Positions 1 through 7,601 of a DNA stretch of 16,956 nucleotides are shown piece after piece. A program made the translations under genes and the position numbers. Under the pieces are notes generated by a model. It worked only from the letters and a program-made list of their open reading frames with translations, was not told the DNA's origin and did not search any database. Numbering within the stretch: position 1 is the first letter of the stretch; every line of letters begins with the position of its first letter. This stretch comes from JAQWUY01 sp049615605 (lineage in GTDB: Bacteria; Pseudomonadota; Alphaproteobacteria; JAQWUY01), in the NCBI GenBank assembly GCA_049615605.1, contig JBMZFW010000024.1, positions 1 through 16,956 of the forward strand, given 5' to 3'.

Positions 1-950
1 AATGTTGGACGGACTAAGTCATTCATTGCCACATCGCCAAGAACAAATGTTTTTACATCGTTTGATTTTACATTTTCCACACGACCAATTAATGCACCCG
101 CATTACCGACAAGCCATCTGCCTGGTTCAAAGTGTAAATCAAGGTTTAAATGTCCAACCGTATCATTAACCATTTTTGCATATTCATTTACATCAGGCGG
201 AGTATCAGATTTTTCATAACAAATACCCAAACCGCCACCAAGGTCAAGACGCTTTAATTGTGTACCACTTGCAATTAAAGTTTCTGCAAGTTCGGCAACT
301 TTTTTATACGATTCAACAAATGGTTCCGCCGACATTAATTGTGAACCGATGTGAACGGAAATGCTTACTGGATTAATGTTATCCATTGCGTTCATTTGTT
401 TATATAATTCAGGGGCAAGTTCAATATCAATTCCGAACTTGTCCGTTTTCTTACCTGTTGAAATTTTATCGTGCGTGCCCGCATCAACATTTGGGTTTAC
501 CCTTAGGGCAACTGGGGCAACTTTGCCCAGTTCTTTTGCCACATCGTTTAATTGATGGATTTCTTCCACCGATTCAACATTGATTTGCAAAATACCCGCA
601 TTTAATGCATCGGCTAGTTCGCTGTCTGATTTTGCAACCCCAGAAAAGATAATTTTATCAGGCGAAACACCCGCTTTAATCGCCCTTTGTAATTCGCCAC
701 CAGAAACAATATCCATACCGCAACCTGCTTTGGCAAGTCCCGTTAAAATTGCTTGGTTTGAATTTGATTTCATTGCAAAGTGGGCAACGCATTTACCATC
801 AAATGCATTCATAAAGCTATTGTAATTATCAATGATATGGTCATTGTTATAAACATATAATGGTGTGCCATATTTTTCAGCCAAGGATTGTAAATCAATC
901 CCACCCGTTGATAGCTTTCCGCCGTTATAATTAAATACAGTTGTTGACAT
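1..950 (-). CDS. lysA: Diaminopimelate decarboxylase, 3' end outside window
   Basis: PLP-dependent decarboxylation of meso-diaminopimelate to L-lysine, the last step of lysine synthesis, in the cytosol. The 316 visible residues run off the left edge without a stop. The N-terminal alanine-racemase-type barrel is clear: the PLP lysine is K61 in FAMKSNSN, followed by the CGMDIVSGGEL stretch, the HIGSQ motif, the phosphate-binding glycine loop LDLGGGLGI and EPGRWLVGNAG. The start ATG at 948-950 is preceded by AAGGA overlapping the stop of the small lipoprotein gene. The argH-lipoprotein-lysA order is common in Alphaproteobacteria. The visible part ends in VAMNDLVRPT, the usual AMNDLxRP element near the active site. 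The family call rests on these motifs and I consider it firm. Confidence 0.96.
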   Translation of the reverse strand, partial: MSTTVFNYNGGKLSTGGIDLQSLAEKYGTPLYVYNNDHIIDNYNSFMNAFDGKCVAHFAMKSNSNQAILTGLAKAGCGMDIVSGGELQRAIKAGVSPDKIIFSGVAKSDSELADALNAGILQINVESVEEIHQLNDVAKELGKVAPVALRVNPNVDAGTHDKISTGKKTDKFGIDIELAPELYKQMNAMDNINPVSISVHIGSQLMSAEPFVESYKKVAELAETLIASGTQLKRLDLGGGLGICYEKSDTPPDVNEYAKMVNDTVGHLNLDLHFEPGRWLVGNAGALIGRVENVKSNDVKTFVLGDVAMNDLVRPT

Positions 951-959
951 AATTATTCC

Positions 960-1097
960 TTAACAATCACCCGCATTATCGGTTGTATCAAGACAAGTCG
1001 GCGTTTGTGTATCACCAATACCAATATCCATCTTTGCCATTTTTCCGCACGCAGAAATGGCAAAACCAACCAACAATAATGCGATTAACTTTTTCAT
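960..1097 (-). CDS. Small lipoprotein between argH and lysA
   Basis: A 45-residue reading frame starting MKKLIALLLVGFAISAC, a lipoprotein signal with lipobox ISAC, so cleavage should leave a lipidated Cys17 on a mature peptide of about 29 residues. The ATG overlaps the argH stop by one base (TAATG), and its stop lies 9 bases before the lysA start, so it is translated as part of the operon. A short lipoprotein occupies this position in many alphaproteobacteria and is often annotated LptM-like, a helper for assembly of the LPS translocon. Here the CG-K start of the mature peptide is present but the usual KGPL..P stretch is not seen. Two extra cysteines, C35 and C45 (the last residue), are unusual. 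The lipoprotein call is strong; the LptM role is inference. Confidence 0.8.
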   Translation of the reverse strand: MKKLIALLLVGFAISACGKMAKMDIGIGDTQTPTCLDTTDNAGDC

Positions 1098-2488
1098 TAT
1101 TTTTTCTTACCTAAAAATCTTGTTCTTGCACGCTTACACGCCGAAACCACATTCTTTGGTGCAGTACCGCCAAATGATGTTCTTGATTTAACCGATGATT
1201 CAACCGACAGGACTTCAAATATATCTTTCTTAATTTTCTTTTCCACCGTTTGCATTTCAGCCAATGATAAATCAGATAATTCCACACCTTTTTTATCGGC
1301 AATTGCAACAATTTCACCCGTAATATGGTGTGCATTTCTAAATGGAATATTAAGCACCCTTACCAAATAATCCGCCAAGTCAGTTGCCGTTGGGAAACCG
1401 TTTACAAGGGCTGACCTCATTTGTTTTTTGTTTGCCTTTAAGTCCTTAACCATACCCGCCGTTGCCATAATCGCAAGTGCAAGATTATCGGCTGCATCAA
1501 ATGTTGCTTCTTTGTCTTCTTGCATATCCTTGCCATAAGTCATAGGTAAGCCCTTCATAACAATAAGCAAGCTGTTTAACGCACCAATAATACGACCCGG
1601 TTTTGCACGCACAAGTTCCGCCGCGTCTGGGTTTTTCTTTTGTGGCATAATTGATGAACCCGTTGTGAATTTATCACTTAGGGTAATAAAGTTAAATTCA
1701 GACGAACACCAAATAACAATTTCTTCCGCCAGTCTTGATAAATGAACCGCACAGATTGAAGCAGTTGATAAAAATTCCAATGCAAAGTCACGGCTTGCCA
1801 CGCTGTCCATTGAATTTTCAGTCGGTCTGTCAAAACCAAGTGCTTTTGCAGTTTTTTTACGATTAATCGGGAATGAAGTCCCCGCAAGTGCCGCCGCACC
1901 AAGTGGGCATTCGTTTAATCTTTTACGGCAATCTTCAAACCTTGATAAATCACGCCCAATCATTTCCACATACGCAAGTAAGTGGTGACCAAATGTAATT
2001 GGTTGTGCTGTTTGCAGGTGTGTATAACCAGGCATAACAACATCGGCATTTTTTTCCGCCTTGTTGATTAATTCTTTAATTAATTGTCTAAGTGCAATTG
2101 TTGTATCATCAATAGCATCACGCACCCATAAACGGAAATCCGTTGCCACTTGGTCATTTCTTGACCTGCCTGTGTGTAATCTGCCACCTGCATCACCAAT
2201 GATATCTTTTAACCTTGATTCAATATTCATATGAATATCTTCAAGTGCAGTTGAAAATTTAAACTTGCCACTTTCAATTTCAGATTCAATTTTAGTTAAG
2301 CCTTTGATAATTGAAGCACAATCTTTTTTCGTGATAATACCATTTTCGGCAAGCATAGTTGCATGCGCAATTGAACCAGCAATGTCTTGTTTATACATAC
2401 GCTTGTCAAAACCAATTGAAGCATTGATTTCTTCCATTATTGCCGATGGTCCATTTGAAAAACGACCGCCCCACATTTTATTTGCCAT
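1097..2488 (-). CDS. argH: Argininosuccinate lyase
   Basis: Cleaves argininosuccinate to arginine and fumarate, the last step of arginine synthesis. The 463-residue length is normal for the family. It starts MANKMWGGRF, carries SRNDQV (109-114), MPGYTHLQTAQP with the conserved histidine H157, and the fumarase/aspartase-superfamily signature GSSIMPQKKNPD (277-288) on the mobile loop carrying the catalytic serine. The ATG at 2486-2488 has an AAAGGAT ribosome-binding site lying in one arm of a hairpin (2492-2520). It is the first gene of argH-lipoprotein-lysA, 59 bases downstream of the DUF218 gene, so it may also receive read-through from ftsEX. No defect is seen. Confidence 0.98.
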   Translation of the reverse strand: MANKMWGGRFSNGPSAIMEEINASIGFDKRMYKQDIAGSIAHATMLAENGIITKKDCASIIKGLTKIESEIESGKFKFSTALEDIHMNIESRLKDIIGDAGGRLHTGRSRNDQVATDFRLWVRDAIDDTTIALRQLIKELINKAEKNADVVMPGYTHLQTAQPITFGHHLLAYVEMIGRDLSRFEDCRKRLNECPLGAAALAGTSFPINRKKTAKALGFDRPTENSMDSVASRDFALEFLSTASICAVHLSRLAEEIVIWCSSEFNFITLSDKFTTGSSIMPQKKNPDAAELVRAKPGRIIGALNSLLIVMKGLPMTYGKDMQEDKEATFDAADNLALAIMATAGMVKDLKANKKQMRSALVNGFPTATDLADYLVRVLNIPFRNAHHITGEIVAIADKKGVELSDLSLAEMQTVEKKIKKDIFEVLSVESSVKSRTSFGGTAPKNVVSACKRARTRFLGKKK

Positions 2489-2491
2489 AAT

Positions 2492-2520
2492 ATTATCCTT
2501 TTAAATTTAATAAGGATAAT
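2492..2520 (-). promoter_or_regulatory. Hairpin sequestering the argH ribosome-binding site
   Basis: Perfect 9-bp inverted repeat: ATTATCCTT at 2492-2500 and AAGGATAAT at 2512-2520, with an 11-base AT loop. On the minus strand the 3' arm is AAGGATAAT, ending 3 bases before the argH ATG, so the Shine-Dalgarno sequence is fully paired in the folded leader. There is no T-run after the stem, which argues against a terminator of the upstream gene. That it modulates argH translation is inference. Confidence 0.45.
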
Positions 2521-2547
2521 CCTACAATATTAACAAAAAAAATGGAA

Positions 2548-3114
2548 TTAAAAAATGCTAGTGCGGGCAATTACGACAAGGTTCTTAACATATTCCACTG
2601 TTAATATAAATAAAGTGCCTGGATATAAATACCATTCATTTACTTTAATGTTCTTATTATCAACTGGATATGGAATGATTTTTACATTCGGTAAACGGTG
2701 TCTTACTTCACGAATTGAGCGGGGCATATGGAATGAATTTGTAATTAAATAAATTGATTTATAGTTGTTTTTATTTATAAATTCCGCAACTTCCAAACCA
2801 TTATCAAATGTGGTTTGCGCTTGGTATCCCAAAACAATTTTATTATATGCGGATTTATTTTGTTTTACTTCTTTCATTAATCGGCGAATGGCAAAAGATT
2901 TATGCACGCCCGATATAAATAACTTTTTTACCTTGCCTGTTTTTAAAATTTCAATACCTTTATCCATTCGTCCCGCACCGCCCGTTAATACGACCGCCAC
3001 ATCAACGCTTGTTAATTTAGGTTGTTTGTATTTTTGGATTTCCGCAATAAAGCCAATCAAACCAAAGATTAACACGACGCTAGATAGTGATATTAAATAG
3101 AAAATTTTTCGCAT
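2548..3114 (-). CDS. DUF218 (YdcF/SanA/ElyC-type) membrane-anchored protein
   Basis: A 188-residue protein with one N-terminal membrane segment (about residues 4-24) and a DUF218 domain. Family motifs visible are VVLTGGAGRM, a LFISGV strand, GYQAQTTFDNGLE (matching the G..A..T.EN element) and ITNSFHMPRS. Members of this group (SanA, ElyC, YdcF of E. coli) are linked to cell-envelope integrity; the reaction is not established. It starts 6 bases after the ftsX stop with no clear ribosome-binding site, suggesting translational coupling. A DUF218 gene after ftsEX is a recurring alphaproteobacterial arrangement, which supports a role in division or envelope building, but that is inference. Confidence 0.85.
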   Translation of the reverse strand: MRKIFYLISLSSVVLIFGLIGFIAEIQKYKQPKLTSVDVAVVLTGGAGRMDKGIEILKTGKVKKLFISGVHKSFAIRRLMKEVKQNKSAYNKIVLGYQAQTTFDNGLEVAEFINKNNYKSIYLITNSFHMPRSIREVRHRLPNVKIIPYPVDNKNIKVNEWYLYPGTLFILTVEYVKNLVVIARTSIF

Positions 3115-3120
3115 TGATTA

Positions 3121-3990
3121 TTAAATATTATAAAATCTTTTTTGCAATGTCATCTTTACCGTAAGGAAGCTGGCAACATAACTTAACGCAAATATAACTG
3201 GAATTATTAATGCCATAATAAGCCAGTATGAAAATTCAACGTCCATGTATATATCATTCATAACAAATAATAAATTAAACACCCCGTATGCAATTACAAA
3301 GCCAATAGCCGATGCTTTAAGGGCAATGTTTACCGAACTTATGATAAAGTCCCTTGCAATAAATTTATCAGTTGCACCCATTAAAATAAGCATATTTAAT
3401 GTATTAATATTCATAAGCATTAATCCACGGGTAAAGGCAATTATCACAACGCCTGTTGAAATCAATATTAATAATATTAATGTGTATATCATGTTGTTTA
3501 CAGTTGATGTGATACTTTCAACTTTGCTTCGCCACACACCATAATCATCAATTATAATATTTTCTGATATTTGTGATATTTCGCTTTTTAAATCTTCAAT
3601 ATCAATTTCAGCCGCGGCGTCAAATTCAACATTAATTAAAGTTGGAATTGGAAGTGCGGTTTTATCAATACCATTGCCAAACCAAGGGGTAAGGATTTCA
3701 ATTACTTCATCATCGCTAACTTTGTTTGCGGATTTAACCCCCGCTGTTTGATTCAATATTACCAATGCACGATCAACAATGTCTTTGTGGGTGGTTGCGT
3801 CAAAATTATCATCTTTTAATATTTGAATAGACATTGAATTTTCAATGCCATCAGACCACTTTTTACCCGCCGTATCAATTACTTTACCGATTGATAAAAA
3901 TAATACAGCCAAAAACACCATAAACCCAACAAGGAATGGCATAAAGCGTGAAAAGCTGTTCTTTTCCAATGGAACGATTGGTGAAGCCAT
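3121..3990 (-). CDS. ftsX: Cell division protein FtsX, ABC transporter permease-like
   Basis: Membrane partner of FtsE in the divisome, coupling ATP hydrolysis in the cytoplasm to activation of peptidoglycan hydrolases in the periplasm. The 289-residue protein has the FtsX layout: cytoplasmic N-terminus, first membrane segment at about 17-37, an extracytoplasmic domain at about 40-165, then three segments at about 168-188, 222-246 and 255-277, with ending KMTLQKRFYNI. Its ATG overlaps the ftsE stop by one base (TAATG) and is preceded by AAAGGGGA, a strong ribosome-binding site. Sequence conservation of FtsX is low, so the call relies on topology and on pairing with ftsE; together these are convincing. 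Confidence 0.93.
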   Translation of the reverse strand: MASPIVPLEKNSFSRFMPFLVGFMVFLAVLFLSIGKVIDTAGKKWSDGIENSMSIQILKDDNFDATTHKDIVDRALVILNQTAGVKSANKVSDDEVIEILTPWFGNGIDKTALPIPTLINVEFDAAAEIDIEDLKSEISQISENIIIDDYGVWRSKVESITSTVNNMIYTLILLILISTGVVIIAFTRGLMLMNINTLNMLILMGATDKFIARDFIISSVNIALKASAIGFVIAYGVFNLLFVMNDIYMDVEFSYWLIMALIIPVIFALSYVASFLTVKMTLQKRFYNI

Positions 3991-4676
3991 TATTCATTCC
4001 CCTTTAATATTACCGAACCATTACTTAAATGTAATTCAGGATACTTTTTTGAATTAACCAATTCTTGGTTATGGGTTGCCATTATAACCGTTGTACCGCT
4101 GTGGTGTAATTGTTCAAACAGCGATATAATTCGTTTTGCCGCCAAGTCATCAACCGAACCAGTTGGTTCATCGGCTAGTATAATCTTAGGGTTGGTAATT
4201 ACCGAACGGGCAATTGAAATTCGTTGCTGTTGACCGCCTGATAATGTATCTGGATAAGTATTAATGAAATCAATCATACCAACCCATTTCACCATTTGGT
4301 GTACTTTCTTTTCAATTACATCTTCGTCTTCACCTTTAATACGAAGCGGTAATGCCACATTATCATATACAGTTAAATGTGGTAATAATTTGTAATCTTG
4401 GAAAACAACAGAAATATTTTGGCGGATTAACGCAATTTCATCACGGCTGTATGAATGAACGCTTCTGCCGAAAACATGTGCTTCGCCGTGGCTTGGGAAA
4501 GCCCCTAGATACATTAGCTTTAATAGGCTAGTCTTACCCGCACCCGATTTTCCAGTTAAGAAATAAAACCCGCCTTTTTGAATGTCCAAGCTAACATTGC
4601 TAAGGATTAAAGGGGAATTTCCATAACGGAATTCAAGGTTATGAAATTTGATTATTGATTTTTTAAGCGTTGTCAT
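3990..4676 (-). CDS. ftsE: Cell division ATP-binding protein FtsE
   Basis: ABC ATPase that drives FtsX at the division septum. All nucleotide-binding elements are intact in 228 residues: Walker A GKSGAGKT (42-49), Q-loop Q93, signature LSGGQQQR (145-152), Walker B IILADEPTG (165-173) and the switch histidine H202. The VFQDYKLLPHLTVYDNVALPL segment is typical of FtsE. The ATG at 4674-4676 has no ribosome-binding site; instead a TATAAT box lies 6 bases upstream, so the transcript may start at the ATG itself. It heads ftsE-ftsX-DUF218 and is divergent from a zinc-ribbon gene, as in many alphaproteobacteria. Confidence 0.96.
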   Translation of the reverse strand: MTTLKKSIIKFHNLEFRYGNSPLILSNVSLDIQKGGFYFLTGKSGAGKTSLLKLMYLGAFPSHGEAHVFGRSVHSYSRDEIALIRQNISVVFQDYKLLPHLTVYDNVALPLRIKGEDEDVIEKKVHQMVKWVGMIDFINTYPDTLSGGQQQRISIARSVITNPKIILADEPTGSVDDLAAKRIISLFEQLHHSGTTVIMATHNQELVNSKKYPELHLSNGSVILKGNE

Positions 4677-4682
4677 ATAAGA

Positions 4683-4711
4683 ATTATAGAGAGTTATAAC
4701 AAAAATAACAA
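4683..4711 (-). promoter_or_regulatory. Putative ftsE promoter giving a leaderless mRNA
   Basis: On the minus strand TTGTTA (4711-4706), a 17-base spacer and a perfect TATAAT (4688-4683). Six bases separate the -10 box from the ftsE ATG, so transcription starting about 7 bases downstream would begin at the A of the start codon. The lack of any Shine-Dalgarno sequence fits. The promoter is predicted by consensus only. Confidence 0.55.
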
Positions 4712-4767
4712 GACCACATTTAAGATATTTTAAAAAAAAATTAAAATAAATATTTTTAGGATTTAAA

Positions 4768-5385
4768 ATGATAACTACATGTCCTGCATGTTCGACAAAA
4801 TACAGACAAACCGAAACCGTTGAAATGGGTGATGCGGTTGAATGTTCTGTGTGTCATTATGATTGGATTGTTTCTGAACTTAATACCAGTGGCAAGAAAA
4901 AGAATGCTTCAATTGATAAAATTAATCAAAAGCTAAAAGAGATATCGGCAAATCAAAAAAGGGTTAATTCAACCACATCATTTATTCTTGGGTCTGTTGC
5001 AATTATATTGCTTGTAATTGTATTTGCAAAAAACAAAATTGCCGATACTTTCCCTGCAATGAAAACCTTTTATGCCAAGTTTGGATTAATTACAGAAACA
5101 AAACAAAACAAAGTATTTATATTTTTATCAAACAGTACATACCAAGTTAAAAATGGTAAAAACACTATCGTCATAAGCGGTGCTGTAAGAAACATACACG
5201 ATAAAGCATTATCAAAACCAGAAATCATTGTTGAATTACTTGACCTTAACAACAAAATTGTTGAAACAAGGTCATTTAAATTAAGTGCTAAGCTTAATGT
5301 AAAAGAAGCAAAAGTATTTAAATTTAAAATAGAACAGCCCCCTATTACAGCAGTTGATGTAAGATTAAAATTTAAAAATAACTAA
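4768..5385 (+). CDS. Zinc-ribbon (MJ0042-type) membrane protein with DUF3426-like C-terminus
   Basis: A 205-residue protein. The N-terminus is a zinc ribbon of the MJ0042 type: CPAC at 5-8 and CSVC at 26-29. A charged linker (about 38-68) leads to one membrane segment (about 70-87). The C-terminal half has the beta-rich, lipocalin-like look of DUF3426, with alternating strands such as NTIVISGAVRN, PEIIVELLDLNNKIV and AVDVRLKF. The ribosome-binding site is AGGAT with an ATG start. It is transcribed away from ftsE, a frequent neighbour of this family in Alphaproteobacteria. Function is unknown; the topology puts the zinc ribbon in the cytoplasm and the C-terminal domain outside. No terminator is seen between it and yebC. 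Confidence 0.85.
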   Translation: MITTCPACSTKYRQTETVEMGDAVECSVCHYDWIVSELNTSGKKKNASIDKINQKLKEISANQKRVNSTTSFILGSVAIILLVIVFAKNKIADTFPAMKTFYAKFGLITETKQNKVFIFLSNSTYQVKNGKNTIVISGAVRNIHDKALSKPEIIVELLDLNNKIVETRSFKLSAKLNVKEAKVFKFKIEQPPITAVDVRLKFKNN

Positions 5386-5461
5386 GCTTTCTTGATTTAT
5401 TTCACATTTTAATGTAAAAGACTTATTAAATAAACTCATATTATATATAAGGAATAAGAAA

Positions 5462-6208
5462 ATGGCAGGTCACTCTAAATGGGCAAACATTCAACACCGC
5501 AAAGGTGCACAGGATAAAAAACGCGCAGGTTTATTTGCAAAACTAGCAAAAGAAATTTATGTTGCAGCAAAAATGGGTGGTGGCGATGTTGATTCAAATC
5601 CAAGATTACGCCTTGCAATTACAACAGCCCGTGGTCTTTCAATGCCAAAAGATAACATTGAACGCGCTATTAAAAAAGGTACTGGCGAAGGTAATGACGG
5701 TACAAGCTTTGAAGAAATCCGTTACGAAGGCTATGGTACTGATGGTATTGCCGTTATTGTTGAAACAATGACTGACAACCGCAACCGTACGGCTAGTGAA
5801 GTTCGTTCAACATTTACAAAGTATGGTGGCAACCTTGGTGAAACTGGTTCAGTATCATTCAGCTTTAACCAACTTGGCGAAATCACACTTGAAGTTGGCG
5901 TTGCTGATGAAGAAACAATGCTAGAAGCGGTAATGGAAGCAGGCGGTATGGATGTTCAAACAACTGATGAATTACATATTGTCACTTGTGAAATGACTGA
6001 TTTACACACTGTATCAACCGCACTTACAGAAAAGTTTGGTGATGTAAAATCAGCAAAGATTATTTGGGAACCAACAAATATGATTGAATTGGGTCTGGAA
6101 CAAGCAGAAAAAATTATGAAATTAATTGATGTTCTTGAAGACCTTGACGATGTGCAATCTGTATACACAAATATGGATGTATCTGACGAAGTTGCAGAAC
6201 AGTTATAA
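5462..6208 (+). CDS. yebC: YebC/TACO1-family translation or transcription factor
   Basis: A 248-residue member of the YebC/PmpR/TACO1 family. The N-terminus GHSKWANIQHRKGAQD is diagnostic, followed by RLRLAITTARGLSMPKDNIERAIKKG and YEGYGTDGIAVIVE. Members were first described as DNA-binding regulators; more recent work links the family to translation of difficult sequences such as proline-rich stretches. The acidic C-terminus is typical. A good AAGGA site sits before the ATG at 5462. In many proteobacteria yebC neighbours ruvC; here it is followed 21 bases later by folD, which is unrelated in pathway, so co-transcription need not mean shared function. Confidence 0.96.
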   Translation: MAGHSKWANIQHRKGAQDKKRAGLFAKLAKEIYVAAKMGGGDVDSNPRLRLAITTARGLSMPKDNIERAIKKGTGEGNDGTSFEEIRYEGYGTDGIAVIVETMTDNRNRTASEVRSTFTKYGGNLGETGSVSFSFNQLGEITLEVGVADEETMLEAVMEAGGMDVQTTDELHIVTCEMTDLHTVSTALTEKFGDVKSAKIIWEPTNMIELGLEQAEKIMKLIDVLEDLDDVQSVYTNMDVSDEVAEQL

Positions 6209-6229
6209 TAAACTAAAAGGGGAAATAAA

Positions 6230-7135
6230 ATGACAAAAATTATTGATGGCAAAGCATTTGCAGCAAACTTACGCGAAAACATTAAAACTGCGGTTGAAGA
6301 AGTAAAATCAACACACGGTATCACACCGGGTCTTGCGGTTGTACTTGTTGGCGAAGACCCTGCATCAAAAGTATATGTAAATTCAAAAGCAAAACAAACT
6401 GTTGAATGCGGTATGGAATCTTTTGAATATAAATTACCTGCTGAAACTAGTGAAGCAGATGTACTTGCAAAAGTAGAAGAATTAAACAATAACCCTGCGG
6501 TAAACGGTATTTTAGTTCAATTACCATTACCAGACCACATTGACGAAGAAAAAGTAATCAATGCAATCGCTGTTGAAAAAGATGTTGATGGTTTCCAAAT
6601 CGTAAACTCTGGTCAACTTGCAACAGGTACGGGCAACCCATTAATCGCATGTACGCCTTATGGTTGCTTAATGATGTTACAAGACAAATACGGCAAAGAC
6701 TTATCTGGTCTTAATGCGGTTGTTGTTGGTCGTTCAAACATTGTTGGTAAACCAATGGCACAATTATTACTTGATGCGAATGCAACGATTACTGTTGTTC
6801 ACTCACGCACAAAAAATATTGAAGAAATTACAAAGCAAGCTGATATCGTTGTGGCAGCCGTTGGTCGTCCAGAAATGGTAAAAGCAAGCTGGATTAAAGA
6901 AGGCGCAACAATCATTGATGTTGGTATTAACCGCATTGAAGTTGATGGCAAAGGTAAATTAGTTGGCGATGTTGATTACAATGATGTATTTGACAAATGT
7001 GGTGCAATCACACCAGTACCGGGTGGTGTTGGTCCAATGACTATTGCTGTATTATTACACAATTCTATTGTGGCGGCGTGCCGTCAAAATGGTAAAGATG
7101 TTCCATCAATACTAGACAGATACAGCAGATTTTAA
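6230..7135 (+). CDS. folD: Bifunctional methylenetetrahydrofolate dehydrogenase/cyclohydrolase
   Basis: Interconverts 5,10-methylene-, methenyl- and 10-formyl-tetrahydrofolate, feeding purine, fMet and methionine synthesis. The 301 residues carry the full motif set: substrate and catalytic Y49 and K53 in YVNSK, QLPLP (98-102), KDVDGF (117-122), the NADP-binding GRSNIVGKP (167-175) and the C-terminal PVPGGVGPMT (262-271). AAGGGGA before the ATG is a strong ribosome-binding site. The gene ends 16 bases before a strong hairpin terminator, so it closes the yebC-folD unit. Nothing unusual. Confidence 0.98.
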   Translation: MTKIIDGKAFAANLRENIKTAVEEVKSTHGITPGLAVVLVGEDPASKVYVNSKAKQTVECGMESFEYKLPAETSEADVLAKVEELNNNPAVNGILVQLPLPDHIDEEKVINAIAVEKDVDGFQIVNSGQLATGTGNPLIACTPYGCLMMLQDKYGKDLSGLNAVVVGRSNIVGKPMAQLLLDANATITVVHSRTKNIEEITKQADIVVAAVGRPEMVKASWIKEGATIIDVGINRIEVDGKGKLVGDVDYNDVFDKCGAITPVPGGVGPMTIAVLLHNSIVAACRQNGKDVPSILDRYSRF

Positions 7136-7151
7136 TATCTGATATGTATTA

Positions 7152-7181
7152 AAAAAAGCCCCGCTTAATGCGGGGTTTTTT
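7152..7181. terminator. Bidirectional rho-independent terminator after folD
   Basis: Stem CCCCGC (7159-7164) and GCGGGG (7170-7175) with loop TTAAT, flanked by a run of As on the left and six Ts (7176-7181) on the right. Read on plus it ends folD; read on minus the A-run becomes a U-run, so it can also stop transcription coming from the convergent YggT gene. It is the most GC-rich stem in the intergenic sequence. Confidence 0.93.
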
Positions 7182-7223
7182 GTTATTTGTTTAAACACAT
7201 ATAATAAAATTTTAAAATCTATT

Positions 7224-7511
7224 TTATATAAAGTTGAAGTATACCCATACAAGTGCCATCTTTAAGCCTTGTAATGTAAGTAAAATTATTACTGGGGAAA
7301 AATCCAAACCAAAAAAGCTTGGTATTACCGTTCTTACGGATTCAAATACTGGTTCTGTTAACCTTCTTATAATCATAACAATCTTGTATATGATTTTATT
7401 TGATAAGGAAATTATATTAAAACCAATCAGCCACGATACAATAACCGATGCAAATATTACATAGGTATAAATATCAATCGCCTTGTATAAGAAAAAAATA
7501 ATATAGTCCAT
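7224..7511 (-). CDS. YggT family integral membrane protein
   Basis: A 95-residue protein with two hydrophobic regions, about 3-31 and 71-92, around the family signature: TEPVFESVRTVIPSFFGLDFSPVIILL, matching the P.....R..IP...G.DFSP pattern of YggT. YggT proteins have two or, by duplication, four membrane segments; this is the short form. The family has been linked to osmotic tolerance and, in plastids, to photosystem or cytochrome assembly and nucleoid distribution, but the bacterial function is not settled. No clear ribosome-binding site precedes the ATG at 7509-7511. It is divergent from fabI and convergent with folD. Confidence 0.9.
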   Translation of the reverse strand: MDYIIFFLYKAIDIYTYVIFASVIVSWLIGFNIISLSNKIIYKIVMIIRRLTEPVFESVRTVIPSFFGLDFSPVIILLTLQGLKMALVWVYFNFI

Positions 7512-7535
7512 TGATAAAAGGTATCACAATTTAAT

Positions 7536-7564
7536 TTGAAAAAACATTAATTTATTAGTATAAT
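7536..7564 (+). promoter_or_regulatory. fabI-aroC promoter
   Basis: TTGAAA (7536-7541), a 17-base spacer and a perfect TATAAT (7559-7564) on the plus strand, giving a leader of about 30 bases before the fabI ATG at 7602. This is the closest match to the housekeeping sigma consensus that I found in the window. Confidence 0.8.
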
Positions 7565-7601
7565 GAAAAAATCATAAATTTTGAATTTTAAGGAGTATCA
7601 A

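Noticed and set aside
176..825. Several short plus-strand frames at the left end
   Set aside because: They lie opposite lysA, which is clearly coding on the minus strand but open to the window edge.
5956..6489. 177-codon antisense open frame across yebC and folD
   Set aside because: It is Ser/Thr-rich, matches no family I know and lies opposite two clear genes; such frames arise from the codon bias of the real strand.
7581..7601. Upstream TTG start adding seven residues to FabI
   Set aside because: AAGGAG lies inside this stretch and serves the ATG at 7602, where homologues begin.
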